From Puccinia triticina (Eukaryota > Basidiomycota > Pucciniomycetes > Pucciniales > Pucciniaceae), in NCBI RefSeq assembly GCF_026914185.1, contig NC_070560.1, positions 2,471,501 through 2,535,500 on the forward strand: DNA of 64,000 nt, written 5' to 3'. Both the position numbers and the translations under genes were made by a program. Under the pieces are notes generated by a model, which worked only from the letters and a program-made list of their open reading frames with translations, had not been told where the DNA came from and ran no database searches. Of this stretch, positions 31,476 to 43,269 are shown piece by piece (the stretch's first letter is position 1; each line of letters opens with the position of its first letter).

Positions 31476-32423
31476 ACACATGTATGTCATCCGCCAAGCT
31501 CTTCTCTCACACTGACTCCTGTTGTCTCCGCTTGTTGCCTTGCCCTCTGTCAAATTAATATCCCTAGCTTCCACACCCCTGTCTAGCCTATGATGTCAGG
31601 ATCCCACAGGCCGTCTCTGCGCCAGCTACACCAGCTGATGTAGCCCGCTTTGGCTTCCATGGCTTCCCCCAATTGCCGCCTCCGCTGGCCTGTTCAGTTT
31701 GAGTACAGCTCTGTGTGCTGCTTCCTTGCCGCCTTCAGCTGTGCTGTGAGCCTGTGTCCCTAAAGTGACAACATGACACAAGGAAAACGGTGTGCAAAGC
31801 TTGTATTTCTTGGGATAAAGAACTACAAACAGAGAGAGGGAGAGAGAGAGAGAGAAAGAATGAAAGAGAAAGATATGACCAGGAGGTGGTCTACCTACTC
31901 TTTGTAAGAGGATCCTCAAAGTCAACTTGAACAACCTCAGAACGCTGTAAGGACAGCTGTGCCAGACCAAAAGGGGCTACAGCCCCCGCGCGCACAAAGG
32001 AAACGGTGGGGGAAAGAGAATAGTAATACTAATCTGCTCTGATTTTTAGACTGAGTCTAGGTTTAACAGAGGAACCTTTGATCTTGGTGGAGTTGAGTAA
32101 AAAGAGAAGGAAAACAAGCAGTCAAGAGACACAGAGTTCCACTCTGAGATAATCAAGGTTCAAGGAAAAGGTATAATTACTGTCAATATCCTAGGTGCCT
32201 GTGACGGTAGGTGTACTGGGAGTGTGGTACACCACCGCTCAAATTTGGGCTCGGGTTGACAATGGCCAAACGTTGTGGTTGGAAAAAGTTTGGGCCGGGT
32301 GGGCGCCAACCTGCCCGCCCAGAGTTTGACCGCGGGATCGGATTGTGTCAAAGATTAGTCGGGCCCAAGAGGGGCCCGACCCATCCAGCACCAGGGGGGC
32401 CACTGGGTCGGATGGGTTGGCCG

Positions 32424-33240
32424 CAAAGACTAGCACAGTGGTATTCAACGTGTTTTTTGGGACCTTTGAATATTTGAATATGTGGAGATATTTGACGGAA
32501 AAACTTCCAAAATACTTTAAAAACACCAAAAAATTACATTTTTTGTGTTTTTGACTTCTTTTGGCTCATTTCTGGGCCATACATTTTTGAGGAGGTCATC
32601 TGTCAAAAATATCATGGTGCCAAAGATACTTACAATAGTGCCGGAGGCATATCTCATAATGGCGGACGCACTACATATTCAGAGTGCCGGACACACTTTT
32701 GATAGTGGCGGACGCACTTTTGATAGTGGCGGACACACTTTTGATAGTGGCGGACACACTTTTGATGGTGGCGGACCCACTTTTGATAGTGGCGGACGCA
32801 CTTTTGACGGTGGCGGACGCACCTTTGATAGTGGCGGAAGCAGCAGTGCGTGCCCTTTTGCGCCCTGCGTGCTTAGTGTTAGCTCAATTGTGCCTATCTG
32901 TGTTAATGCTACACTAAAGTCTAAAATGTATCTGTGCTAACGCTACGCTAAAAGCTAAAATAGCTTTGCACCCTGTGCGCGTAGCGTCAGCGCAGATGCG
33001 CGCGATTGCAATAACGCTACGCTAAAAAAGAGCGCATTTGCGCTGCGCTACACTACACTAACAGCTATGGTTAGCGTAGCTGACCCACTTTTGGGCCTTT
33101 GGGCCCCAGAAAAGCTTGCATTGAGCCATTATTCAAATTTATTCAAATATTTGAGCTTAAATTTGCCCGGGAATTATTTGACTTGAATCAAATACAAATA
33201 CAAATACTCGAATCAATTCAATTTGATGTGCTAGTCTTTG
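32424..33240. mobile_element. hAT-type MITE (817 bp) with perfect TIR and 8-bp TSD
   Basis: CAAAGACTAGCAC at the left end and its exact inverse GTGCTAGTCTTTG at the right. GTTGGCCG on both sides (32416-32423, 33241-33248) is a perfect 8-bp target duplication. Contains a 21-bp tandem array and a diverged copy of the GCTAACGCTACGCTA tract found at 1208-1661. No transposase. Confidence 0.85.
32660..32845. repeat. 21-bp tandem repeat array
   Basis: Unit like GACACACTTTTGATAGTGGCG, about eight copies, early ones diverged (AATAGTGCCGGAGGCATA). Because 21 is a multiple of three, all frames read as heptad repeats. Not coding evidence. Confidence 0.75.
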
Positions 33241-33419
33241 GTTGGCCGTGGCTAACCCAGCCAACCCATCCCGGCTCTGATCAGCGTGCCCACAGGGGAA
33301 GCTGGTTGGGTATGACAAGAGCCCAACCAGCTTCACTCAGCGGGTGGGCCAAGCCAATCATGGCTGGCGCTGAGCAGCGCGCCAACATTGCACTCTGGTT
33401 GAGACTGCGTTAGGCCAAC

Positions 33420-33960
33420 CAAGATTTTTTTTTTTTTAAAAAAAAAACATGTTTTCTGAGCCTCTTTCCATTTTTGGAAAAAGGCTAAATAAGTGAGAAA
33501 TTACAAAAAAACAAAAACAAAAAGGATAAGTCTTGGTCAAAATCCAAAGACTTTGTCTGACAAAATTTAGAGAAATGGTTTATCTGGTACAATAAACCGT
33601 GTGAACCACATAGAAATGTGCGGTGCCCCAGTTGGCAAGGCTAGTGCTAGTTCCTCCTCTTTGCACAGCAGTGTTGTACGGGGTTTGCTTCCAGTGGTAA
33701 GGCAAATTTTTTTGCTGGGCCATTCTCAAACTGCTCACCGGACCCCAACCGCGGCGCTCACGGCACGCCAACGTGTGCAGTTTCTCCGACCGCGGGCTCT
33801 GCACGTGGGTCCCACATGAGGGTTTGTGCCGACTGCGGGTCCCGTGACCTCCCGCTCAGAGGCATGCCCAAAGTTTAGGGCGGGGTCGCGGGGGTCGCCT
33901 CCACATCAGAACCCACTTTGAGCTGCGGTTGGGCGCGCTCCGTGGTGTATCCTCTTTGGG
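33420..33960. other. Spacer with poly-T/poly-A palindrome and GC-rich stretch
   Basis: A long T run followed by a long A run at 33426-33447, then GC-rich DNA (33720-33910). No supported gene. Confidence 0.4.
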
Positions 33961-34413
33961 GTGATCCTGGGTTATCTGGGGGTTTGGTTCTGGTTGTCTG
34001 AATTCTGTGTATCCTCCTGATGCAAGGGGGATCCTGACTTTGAAAATCTTCACAGTTTTCTTATGTAATTACATATGTGCATGTGATTGGCGTGACTGGT
34101 AGTGCTTACATGTCACAACTGCGCATGCGCGCCACAACTCAATAACTGTAACTAGGGTCAAAATTGCATGAGAAATCAGAAGCTGAAGTCAAAACAACCT
34201 TAAGTCTTAAGGTTAAAAATATATAAACACATTTAGGTATAAAATGGAGATAAAAGGCAGTTTTAGGTCAACTGCGTTGACTCTAAGGCTGACATGTGCG
34301 CTCCATTCCAGATCATTCAAAATCCACAGTCATTGATCTGTGTTTTCTGCACTCCGCACTGATTGCTCCATGGACACTTTTGACATGTGTGCCAGATTTG
34401 ATCACCACACCCA

Positions 34414-34530
34414 AGGCACTAATAACTGTGCCAGAGGCACAATTAACTGTGCCAGAGGCACTATTAACTGTGCTAGAGACACTATTAACTGTGCCAGAGA
34501 CACTATTAGCTGTGCCAGTGACACTCTGTA
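34414..34530. repeat. Second 21-bp tandem repeat array
   Basis: Unit like GCACTATTAACTGTGCCAGAG, about five copies. It resembles the 32660 array at roughly two thirds of positions by eye. Confidence 0.7.
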
Positions 34531-34799
34531 CCACACCCCTTTCCTGGGGTGAGATAATGCCATACAGCTCACCATGTGCTCTCAAGAGGTTATTCAGTCC
34601 ACTGTAAAATTTAGGTGCACTTTGGGGCACTGTGGCTAAGGTTTTGGTAGTTTTCCTTAGTAAGAAATCTGCCAAATTGGACCAACAGTAGCACACCCAT
34701 TTTTGGGGTATGCTAATGCCATGCAGTACATCATGTGCTCTTAAAAGGGTCCTTTTCCTGCTATGAAATTTTGGTTTGCTTTGGGCGCCTCAGTGAGAA

Positions 34800-35187
34800 T
34801 AGATATTACAATTATTTTTTGTCAATTTTGGTAAAATTGGAGTTCCAACTCCCATTCCGCATTTACAAATTGGAGTTTCAACTCCCAAAATTTCCCTGGG
34901 TCAATTTTTGGTCCTGGGGATCAGGGCCCAACGTCCACTCCATTTTGGAGTTGGAACTTCATTCCTTGGGAGTTGATTAACTAAGACCCTAAAAATAATC
35001 TGAAAAAAGTAGGTGGACAATTCCCAAATGTCTGCCCAATTTGGCCAACAAAAAGACCAGGAGTTGTTTTTCCGCCAAATGTTTTAGGGGAATAATTTTT
35101 TGCACAGTACTCTGTGCCGTCAAATTTTTATGCTTCTAGGTTCATGGGATAAAAAATTTACAAATAGAAAAAAAAAAAAAAAAACTA
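34800..35187. other. Spacer with inverted GGAGTT/AACTCC words
   Basis: TTGGAGTT(T/C)CAACTCCC words recur at 34838-34975. Downstream, GTAGGTGGACAATTCCCAAATG (35010) is partly repeated at 35400 across the small MITE. No gene. Confidence 0.35.
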
Positions 35188-35388
35188 AGGGTGTTCAAAG
35201 TTGAAATCATATTTTTTTCAAATCATAAAATCATAAAATCATAACACTTTTGAGTGATTGTTTTTTATGTACCATTTTAGAATTGTTGCTCTTTTTTGAC
35301 TGATTGGGTGTTACACATTTTTTTCAGATTAAAATTTTATGAATTTATGGTGTTATAATTTTATGCAGTCAACTTTGAACACCCCTAC
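35187..35388. mobile_element. Short AT-rich MITE (about 200 bp)
   Basis: AGGGTGTTCAAAGTTGA at left and TCAACTTTGAACACCCCT at right form inverted ends around an ATCATAAAATC-rich core. TA adjoins both ends, compatible with a Tc1/mariner-type site, but too short to be sure. Confidence 0.5.
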
Positions 35389-35449
35389 TGAAAAAATTAG
35401 GCGGACGACTCCCAAATGTCCGCCAAATTTGCCCACCTTTTGTTAGACC

Positions 35450-36250
35450 AAGGAGGGGGCACTCAAAATCCTTACTGTTTTTGTCCAGCCTAATGTGTAG
35501 CGGAAATGTGTCTCATGGATAAATATCTGATGATTTGTAGTACAAGTGGTGGTCGGGAAGCGTATGTAACTTTTGTTTTCTCGTTGCTCCATCGAAAAAA
35601 GGAATTTAAGATCAATGGTCGCCTCTTGCAATTTTCTGGCTGGCTCTACGCAACCCTATGAGTTGTAGCATCAGGTGTTAAGTCTCAAGTTGACCGCCTT
35701 GTTTTCTGCCGGTGACCAGACTAGGAGTTTGAACAGAGACAAACAGCCAAGTGCTCTCTTCTCAAAAGTGACGTGTATTGTGCTAAAGCTCGCATGGTTA
35801 CATAGCGAACAGAACGAAGAGAAATAAAACTCATAATGCTCCCATACGCGAATGTAGCATCGGGTGGACGAGTCTATTGTGGAGACTCAGGATTCCACAC
35901 CATACATGAGGATAGATACACACCTCTAGCTTTTGTTTTCCGCGCTAACCAAACCAGAGGCTTGAGCGGCCAAACTTGTACACTCGCCCATGTCTTGTGC
36001 TGAAGCTCACGTCGGTACAAGCGAACAAAACGGACCGAACAAATGTCACACTGAGCAGCTGTCTGCTGGAATGCCCCAGCTGTTCACAATGTTCCCAGAT
36101 GTAAAGAATAGGATCGGGTAGACGAGATTCTTGTGGACTTAGGATTCCAAGCCATACAGGATAGATACATAGCTCGACTCTGCTTGTAAACTCACTAAAA
36201 TCCAGGCGTCTCAAGACCAGCCGATGCCTAATAAACCATCATGCCGCGAT
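35450..36250. repeat. Diverged direct duplication
   Basis: About 35665-35905 and 35905-36160 share ordered words (GTAGCATCGGGTGGACGAG versus GATCGGGTAGACGAGATTC; CAGGATTCCA; GCCAAACTTGT; CTGAAGCTCACG). No domain in the frames crossing it. Confidence 0.4.
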
Positions 36251-37427
36251 AGCAGGGCATCCGGTCCGTGACACCGCCGAATGCAGAACTCCAATTGGAT
36301 GGGATTCGATCCTGAGGGATCCATGCCTTCAATATTTGATTAGTTCCCAATTGTTTGCTTCATCGCGGGCATGATTAGACAAGCTGATTCGCAAGTTGTG
36401 TGTCGAGAGTCGAAAAACCTATGCCCATCGGCCGTACAAATAGCGGTGGGCCGCAGGGAGAGGCGGCTCTAATAATCTTCGTGAGTATCAGGGGCCCGGG
36501 CTTCAGCATAGGCTACAGTAGCGACTAGTTCAGAAAGAAAGTAAAAATAAGGAGCATTTGGCTCGGTGGACCATTATTATACACTGTAGGGCTCAAGTAG
36601 AAACCACTCAACCAGCAAACAAACAACAACCCCTTTTTTCGTCTGCCCCAAGCAAACAAAGCGTCGAAGTTGTCGCCTCAGTCGTGGTTTTGGGGACCAG
36701 AGAAAGTTTTTTGGGGCGCCCGGGATGACTTAAAAGGCCCGCCCAGCTCTCCCTTTTTCCCCATCAGCTCCCACTTCCTCCGATCCACAAAAACCGTCTG
36801 CACTTTTTTGTTCCCCCATCGAGACTGAGAGTCATATTCCGCTTATTGACTCCTTCAATCCGTCCAACTCTCCAGACCTTCTCTTCGTCCTCAGCTGACT
36901 CGACATGGGAGCTCGTTTGGGCTAAGCCCAAGTAGACTGCATTGGCTTTTGTCACCTTCGATGAAGACGGCCAACCAATTATTGGAGTCTTGTCTAGGGT
37001 GTTCTGTCCCGGCTTTGAGTCCAAGGCTATGCAATATCTCGTAGTACAGCGACAACGATGGGGTATCCATTTGACTTTTACTCCTTCATTCTATGGTCAA
37101 GACCCAAGTCTTGTGATTATCTTTACCTTCAGAGTCGTTCTTCTTCTGATTTCCTCAATCGCGCGACTCTCCAGACCTTTTGCAATATCTCGCAGTACAG
37201 CGTCAACGGTGGGGTATCCATCCGACTCTCACTTTTCATTCCATCGCCAAGACCTTAACGCTTGCAATTCTCTTTGCCTTCAGCGTCTTTCTTCTTCTGA
37301 TTTCTTTGCGACTCTCCAGATCTTGACTTCCTCCTCTGCATTTTGGAGTATCAGTGACCCGACTCATATATTGTTGCCGTCCTGATTAGACTCTCTCTTG
37401 GCTTATTTTCTTTGACCGGATCATAGT
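36250..37427. other. Low-coding region with a tandem duplication
   Basis: GCAATATCTCG(T/C)AGTACAGCG at 37031 recurs at 37188 followed by parallel sequence for about 155 bp. A minus-strand frame 36764-37024 (GQNTLDKTPIIGWPSSSK) is the most protein-like here but has no family. I do not call a gene. Confidence 0.35.
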
Positions 37428-38020
37428 ATGGCATCCGGATCCTCGACCGACAAAGGATTCATACTTTCTGAACAGGCTCATCCACCCGATGAACAGGCTC
37501 ACCCACCTGATGAACAGGCTCACCCACCTGATGAACGGCCTCATCCACACCATGAACCACCCCATCAACCCGAAGCTGATGGGATGCCTGTCCCATGGCC
37601 CCACCGGCCCCGAGTCCGTACGCACTCATGTAGAGCATCAATGATAGGGATGGTTTTTGTCCATCTATTTTTGCTCAGATTTCTTTTGAAGCATCACGGT
37701 TTATCGTGTCTTGCATTACTATCATTTTTTCTTTTTCTTTATATTTTTCACCTCGATTGATTTCTCTTCTCGTTCGTCTATCTTCCTGCATCTTCCTCGT
37801 CTGGATTTTGATCTCGTTACTCTGGCCAAGTTCACTCCCCTTCCGTCATCCCGAGATGAGGTCGCCGAGACCAACAACAACGACCCTGCCGCCAATCTAG
37901 AAGCTGAGTGCAAAAAGGAGAGCCAAGAAGAGTACGAAAGAAGTGGCACTCAGCCAGACGCGGGCTCACCACCCCCACTATCCACGTCTCTCTCACTCCG
38001 CGACTACCGTCGCTTATGAC
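37428..38020 (+). CDS. Hypothetical ORFs with three EQAHPPD heptads
   Basis: Frame 37428-37760 starts ASGSSTDKGFILSEQAHPPD and has three direct 21-bp copies encoding EQAHPPD, then Pro/His-rich sequence. It ends in a hydrophobic tail read from T-rich DNA that may be an intron. A second frame (about 37797-38020, DFDLVTLAKFTPLPSSRDEV, then acidic and Ser-rich) could be a later exon. No clean acceptor was found, no homologue recognised. May be a decayed gene. Confidence 0.25.
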
Positions 38021-38439
38021 GTTATTTCTCATCTCTCAAGTCAGGTGCTGATATATCAGCTCGATTCCTGCGGAGATGAGCGTTCCTACTTCCCTGTTTC
38101 GATGCTCAGTTGTGCTCGCGATCTCTTTCATTCATCTTTCCAAAGGCCTCTCCCCTCCTCCTTGACTGATCCCCTCCGCTGCCCAAATATACACATGGCG
38201 AGTTTTGATCGATCGGCGCTCAGCGCTGGTATTCTGATCGATTGGCGCTCAACACTGGCGGAGTTGACCTGTCCGGCAGCAGAGAATTATTATTGGCCTC
38301 GTACCGTGGCCGTCTAATTGGGGTTGACCTGTCCCGAAGCTTGGTGTTTTTGCTTCATGGTCAACGGATGGACGCCTAGCTTCCCCACACAAATCAGGAT
38401 ACATATCTCCGCCATACAAATTGCTCGAAAGAGTTTACA

Positions 38440-38575
38440 AATGATACGAAGTACCTTTCTTACGAACCCACATACTGCACAATCGAAAGCGTACAATTAT
38501 ACGAAGTGCCTTCCTTAGAAGCACACATCAACAATCAAACCGACCAACTATACGAAGTGCCTTTTTGGCGACTTA
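38440..38575. repeat. Short repeats TATACGAAGTGCCTT
   Basis: Three spaced copies (about 38443, 38497, 38548), about 50-55 bp apart, two followed by CATACTGCACA(A/T)T. Possibly a decayed tandem array or binding sites. No gene around. Confidence 0.4.
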
Positions 38576-38599
38576 ACATACTGCACATTATCAAATCTC

Positions 38600-40045
38600 T
38601 GCGTCTTTTCCTTCTCCATTCAGCCTAGATATTTTGGCCATTCGAGCTATTTCAAGCTTTTGTAGCGTTCTGGCTTGTGCAGGTATAGCACTCCGAGTCA
38701 CTCATATACCGAATATAGGAGGCATGACTCGGAGCTACTCGATTCATATATAACAATAAAGCCCTATATAATCGAAAGCCGAACGCATCCATATAGCGAA
38801 GGGCAGCTATGTTGTAAGTAGAATATGTATATATGATCTTGTTGTAGGCAGCTCTGGCTGCATTTCGAGTTGTGTGGTCTTGCCTTCTCGTGACCACCAG
38901 CTGGGTCATCCTATCGAGTGATCGCACTATTGACTGGGAACGTGTTACATGTTCACCAGACTCTTTAGAGTGTTGGTCCTCGTGAATGGGTGAAGAGCGA
39001 AGATATTTCCTTCTGTGGAAGCACATTTTCATCTTTTGGTCGTCTTCCGATCGCCTCGAATCGGGGTTTGGATATTGAGACAGGTAGGTCAATCTTCGCG
39101 GCTTTCAGTTTAACGCATGATCCAGTATGACTTCCAGCTGATTATCGGTTGCTTTTCTTTTTGCTTGGAGCTGCGATTGACGTGGCTGGCGACTGGCGAC
39201 TGCGACGTTTCCGGGTTGATGATATGAAGGTTCAGGGACCAGCCGCGTTTGCCGAGCCTCGTTTGGATCCCGGCCTTGCTGCGCCGACTCGGTGACCACT
39301 CCGATCACCAGCTTCCGGGACAATTCTTGCCTTTCCTTATTGCCGATTGTTTATTCTGGTTGTTGTAATGAAGTAAATACCCACTGTTGCAATTGTGGCC
39401 AGCTTTGAGCTTTTTTTGGCCTGATGGAGTGAGACTCGAGAGAATCTTATCTTTTCCCCGGAACCACCGTCGAAGGTTTGCGAGTCCGATCTGCCGATTT
39501 GGCCCATGGTTTCTCGCACCAGCTTCATCGATACCCACCAGAATCAGCAGAGCAACGGGACCACCAGATGGCAGTCAACGGCCACCCAGCAGAATCATCA
39601 AGTTCATCTTGTTTGTAATACCGCCCTGGAAACCGCAACACGCGCCAGGGAACCTCACTGGCGCGCATCAAACAGGGCCGAGTAGGACTGTCTCGAGGAG
39701 AACGTTGAAGAGAACGATTACACCGTCTATACCGCTGGCGATCTGGAGTTCAAGGCCGAATAGGTCCGCAAATCTGCCGCACGCAAGACCGCCTTCGTCG
39801 AGAACCCAGTTGAGCCCCCTATCTGAACCAGCTTTTCTCTCTCCACACATATCCTTCGACCTTCTCTTACCCCGGTGTTCATCTTCTTTCTAGGTCACCT
39901 CGGCTGGGATGAATAAATTCACACCGGTCCAGATCGAAGAGTTCGAAACCACGATCCGGTATTGATCTCCTGCCGTTGAGTGTTCTTCGCACTGGAGGCC
40001 AACAGAGGCCACCGGGTTGAAAATGTAATCTGAGCTCGAACCACG
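38600..40045. other. Region without a supported gene
   Basis: Several 60-170 aa frames exist on both strands (for example 39387-39893 plus) but are Pro/Arg/Ser-biased and overlap each other. No domain or splice chain convinced me. Confidence 0.35.
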
Positions 40046-42756
40046 ATGATGAGCAGCAGCAATCAACTCAAGCCCAGCGGGAGAAGCCACTCGAACAGGA
40101 ACCGGGTCTCGATCCATCTGGCCAGTTCAGCTAAGCAGACCGGCACCCCAACGGCAGCCGCCGCCGGCTCGGCCTCCGCCCATCGCGCCTCATTCTCCTC
40201 CAGAGTCCACCCCCACACCCCTCACCACCGCCGGAACCCCGTTTTCGCTCAGCATACTCCGGGATCAGCGAATCTGCCCTCCTCAACCACCAGGTTCGGT
40301 GGGCTGTCTACTAAGCAAGTCGGCAAAGTAACTATTGCGCTTCCCTGCCCTTATTACCATCTGGTCCTGATCTTATACGTTCTCTCTGCATAGATCTTTT
40401 CCGCTATTGCGAGTGTCCGCGATCATTGAAGACCGCAGTCGAGAGCCAACTTTCATGCTTGATCAGACAACCTAAACGTAAATCTAGTCTTCAACAACAA
40501 CAAACGCGTAGAAAAAAACGCTTTCTTTTCGATCTTAAATCATCTAGCCAAGCAGCACGCTGCCACCCATTTGTTCTTGAAAAGCTGAAGTAAAGGGGGA
40601 ACAAAAAACTGATACTCATCTTCCTCTGGTTTACATTTAACAAAAAATGGCGAAAACAGCGATTTTTGATGAACGCAGTATCCAAGCTATCCTCGTTTTC
40701 GCACGTGCCGTTGAACACATGATTCAAAAGGGGAGCCACCGAACGAGCCAGTAATGAGGCCAACAGACAAGTGATAATGAGGGCGCGAAATCAGAGGGAT
40801 CAAGGCAAGATTGGGAGGAAGAGTCGATGGACGCGGATCAGACATGAGAGATCTTGAATAAGCTGCGACTTGGCGACTCACACCACCATCCTTGGCGGTG
40901 ATACAAGCCCAAGAACATGACCAGATAGAAGGAAGCCTCGGGCAAATCTTGGGTCATCTACCTACCCTCAACCTCCAACAATCTTGATCAGCTTCAACAT
41001 GCTTCGGCCATCAAGTATCAGGAACTCGACATCATCGAAGACTTCTTCATTCTCCTCGGTATCGAAGGCACCCTCATCGAGTACCATGAAAACTTCTCCC
41101 CCGACGACCCTTTCCAAAGACTCCAGGGCGCTTGATTTTCTATCGGTCAGTGTTTGGGTTTGTCACCTCTCTTTTCTCTCTCCCTGACTCTATTTTTCTT
41201 TGGTGACTCTCGGTCTAAAAGATGTGGCTTGAATCAAAGAACTCTTGCTATCTTAGAAAGCGTCCTCCAGACTATCTCTTCCCAAAGTATATCTATCATT
41301 TCTTTGGAAATTCATATCAACAGAACAAAGTTAACAACATGACGAATTAATAAACATCGCCGGACGCTACAAAAGAACAAAAGGGAAAGACAAGATGGTG
41401 ATTGAGAGAGAATGTGTCTAATTTGGGGCCGATCCAGGCCCATCGTTGCGAGAGATAGTCGAAAAGATCCTGTCAAGGCTTGGTCGATGCATTTGTTGCA
41501 GCACATAGGCATCTAGATTGCGGGATGTTCAAACACGCGCAATGTGCGTCCATTCGAGACATTTTGAAGGTCAGTGGGCTCCACAATTTCCGCTCTTATC
41601 CCACGAACACGATAAGATCGGAAGACTTACTGGGTCGGCTGCGCTCGCTCAAGCACCGCTTCTTTCTCTCTCATGGAAATAGCTTCACTACCTCCCTCGA
41701 CTCGGCCTCCCACGAGCTCGGCAAGAAACTCAGATACGTCAACGTTTCCCGGCTCCAAAACCAGTTCCGTCTGGCCATTCGTAATCCGCGTAGTTGGAGC
41801 TCCAGCGACCCCTACGAGGAGGACGTCAAAGTGACCATGGCCACCACCAGCTTGACCGATTGGCTCCTCCGCATCGTCGGCGCGACCGGTCTCATCGGCA
41901 CCAACTTAGGTTGTACGGCAGCGGAAGTGGCGGGAGTGGAATCAGCGGTGGAGGTGGGGAGGGCAATAAGTGACGCGTGGAGAATGCCGAGGCGTTAGGG
42001 GAAGCGTGGAGGATGTGGAGGCATTGTATACAATCGGTACTGGATCGGATGAGCTCGCCGCTGCGGAGGGGGGAGGAGGGAGGTCAACCGGAGGGGGAGA
42101 AACTAAAAAAGAAGGACTGAATGGGGTTTTTCGTCTCAGCAAGGCAAAACACAGAAGTTGATTTTCTGAACTGGTGGTGATCTCATACACAGGCCTTGAC
42201 GCCTTGCAACTTAACGGTCCGCTTCCCACTCTCGTTGGTGATCTCACGGAAAACAATCTTGCACTGTCAATTGTTCGTCAGGTATCTACTCCACCTCAAG
42301 CACCTCGAGCAATCCCTAACGACCTCCTGGACCGATCACATCAAATCTTCTTTGAAAGTCCACCCTCGACTGGAGTACTGAAAACTCTGGATCTTCAACT
42401 CCTGCGGGCTCAGATGCTCACCTTCGCCCAGTCGCTTGATAACTTCATCTGCTTCAAGGTGCTCAGAAAAAACTGCCGCAAGTTGGAATTCAGGCTCGCT
42501 AATAAGGTGGACACCGTCAACAGCCTCTTGAGAGAATATCGTGACTTTTTGGACACCTGTTTGAAGGAATGCATGTTGACAAATAAATTCGAAATTGTCA
42601 AAGGTATATTACCTCTTCCGTCTTTCTCCCCTGTCTTTTCGATCCGACGACGACAATGATAATGGAGACCACGACGATGACGACGACAACAAGAATGATC
42701 GGAAGAGAAAGAGGAAGAAGAATGCGGCGGCGGCGGCTTAGTCACTCTTCCTTCTT
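40046..42756 (+). pseudogene. SPC97: Gamma-tubulin complex component 2 (GCP2/Spc97) pseudogene
   Basis: GCP2 is a core subunit of the gamma-tubulin small complex that nucleates microtubules. Diagnostic blocks occur in order but in different frames: YQELDIIEDFFILLGIEG (about 41014-41070), PSLREIVEKILSRL (about 41425), FVAAHRHLDCGMFKHAQ (about 41490-41540), then the C-terminal GRIP2 region RFPLSLVISRKTIL, RYLLHLKHLEQSLTTSW (42220-42340), LRAQMLTF and DFLDTCLKECMLTN (42400-42590). An Asp-rich then Lys/Ala-rich end follows to a TAG near 42738. The large middle of the protein is missing and the frame shifts repeatedly, so it is non-functional. A Ser-rich frame at 40046-40393 may be its N-terminus. 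Family call from memory of conserved blocks. Confidence 0.62.
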
Positions 42757-42839
42757 TCTGCACTGTAAATAGGAAATACACCAGATCCGATGGCTGATTC
42801 TCATTATATGTTTCTCTTTGTGCTCAGCGTTGGCGTTGG

Positions 42840-42937
42840 CCCTAACTTAACTAAGTCCCTCTATTGGAGGGGGGACGCCGTCCCGCAGAGACCCTCCGAA
42901 GGAGGGACTTATGCGCTATGTCAACCCCGCGGCAGTA
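42840..42937 (+). repeat. Left TIR of the Academ-like element
   Basis: Pairs with 56690-56784. Contains an inner CCCTCCGAAGGAGGG palindrome next to GACGCCGTC. Confidence 0.75.
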
Positions 42938-43269
42938 GATAAATTAGAAAATTCTTCTTTTTTTTTGATCTGCTGTAGCGCCTGCGTCTGCTATCAGCTG
43001 ACTATGAAGTCGCCCAACAATCGGAGGGGCTTTACCAGGAGATTCACACCATGTCAATTTCTACTCTTTCAAGTTCCTCACTGCTTCGCTATACGACATT
43101 TATTGATTGCATCGCTCCAATGTGGTTTTTAGGCTGAACCCGTAATTGGTGCCGCATGTTATGTACAACTAGCTCTGCATGAAATACAGTAATTCTATAG
43201 AAACATAATGATACTCGCAACATGATGGTGATAAACCAAGATAGCAAAATAACAACAACTTGAAACTAA

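Larger units (their letters stand above)
31745..34294 (+). repeat. Solo LTR with target duplication, itself invaded
   Basis: Begins TGTGAGCCTGTGTCCC and ends CTAAGGCTGACA. TGTGC flanks both sides (31740-31744, 34295-34299), a 5-bp duplication that marks it as an independent solo LTR. The middle (about 32195-33900) is foreign: a GGGTTGGCC-rich element holding the MITE at 32424-33240. Confidence 0.7.

Noticed and set aside
22669..34294. The two TGTGAGCC repeats as a pair of LTRs of one element
   Set aside because: The right copy has its own TGTGC target duplication, so it is an independent solo LTR, and no retroelement genes lie between.
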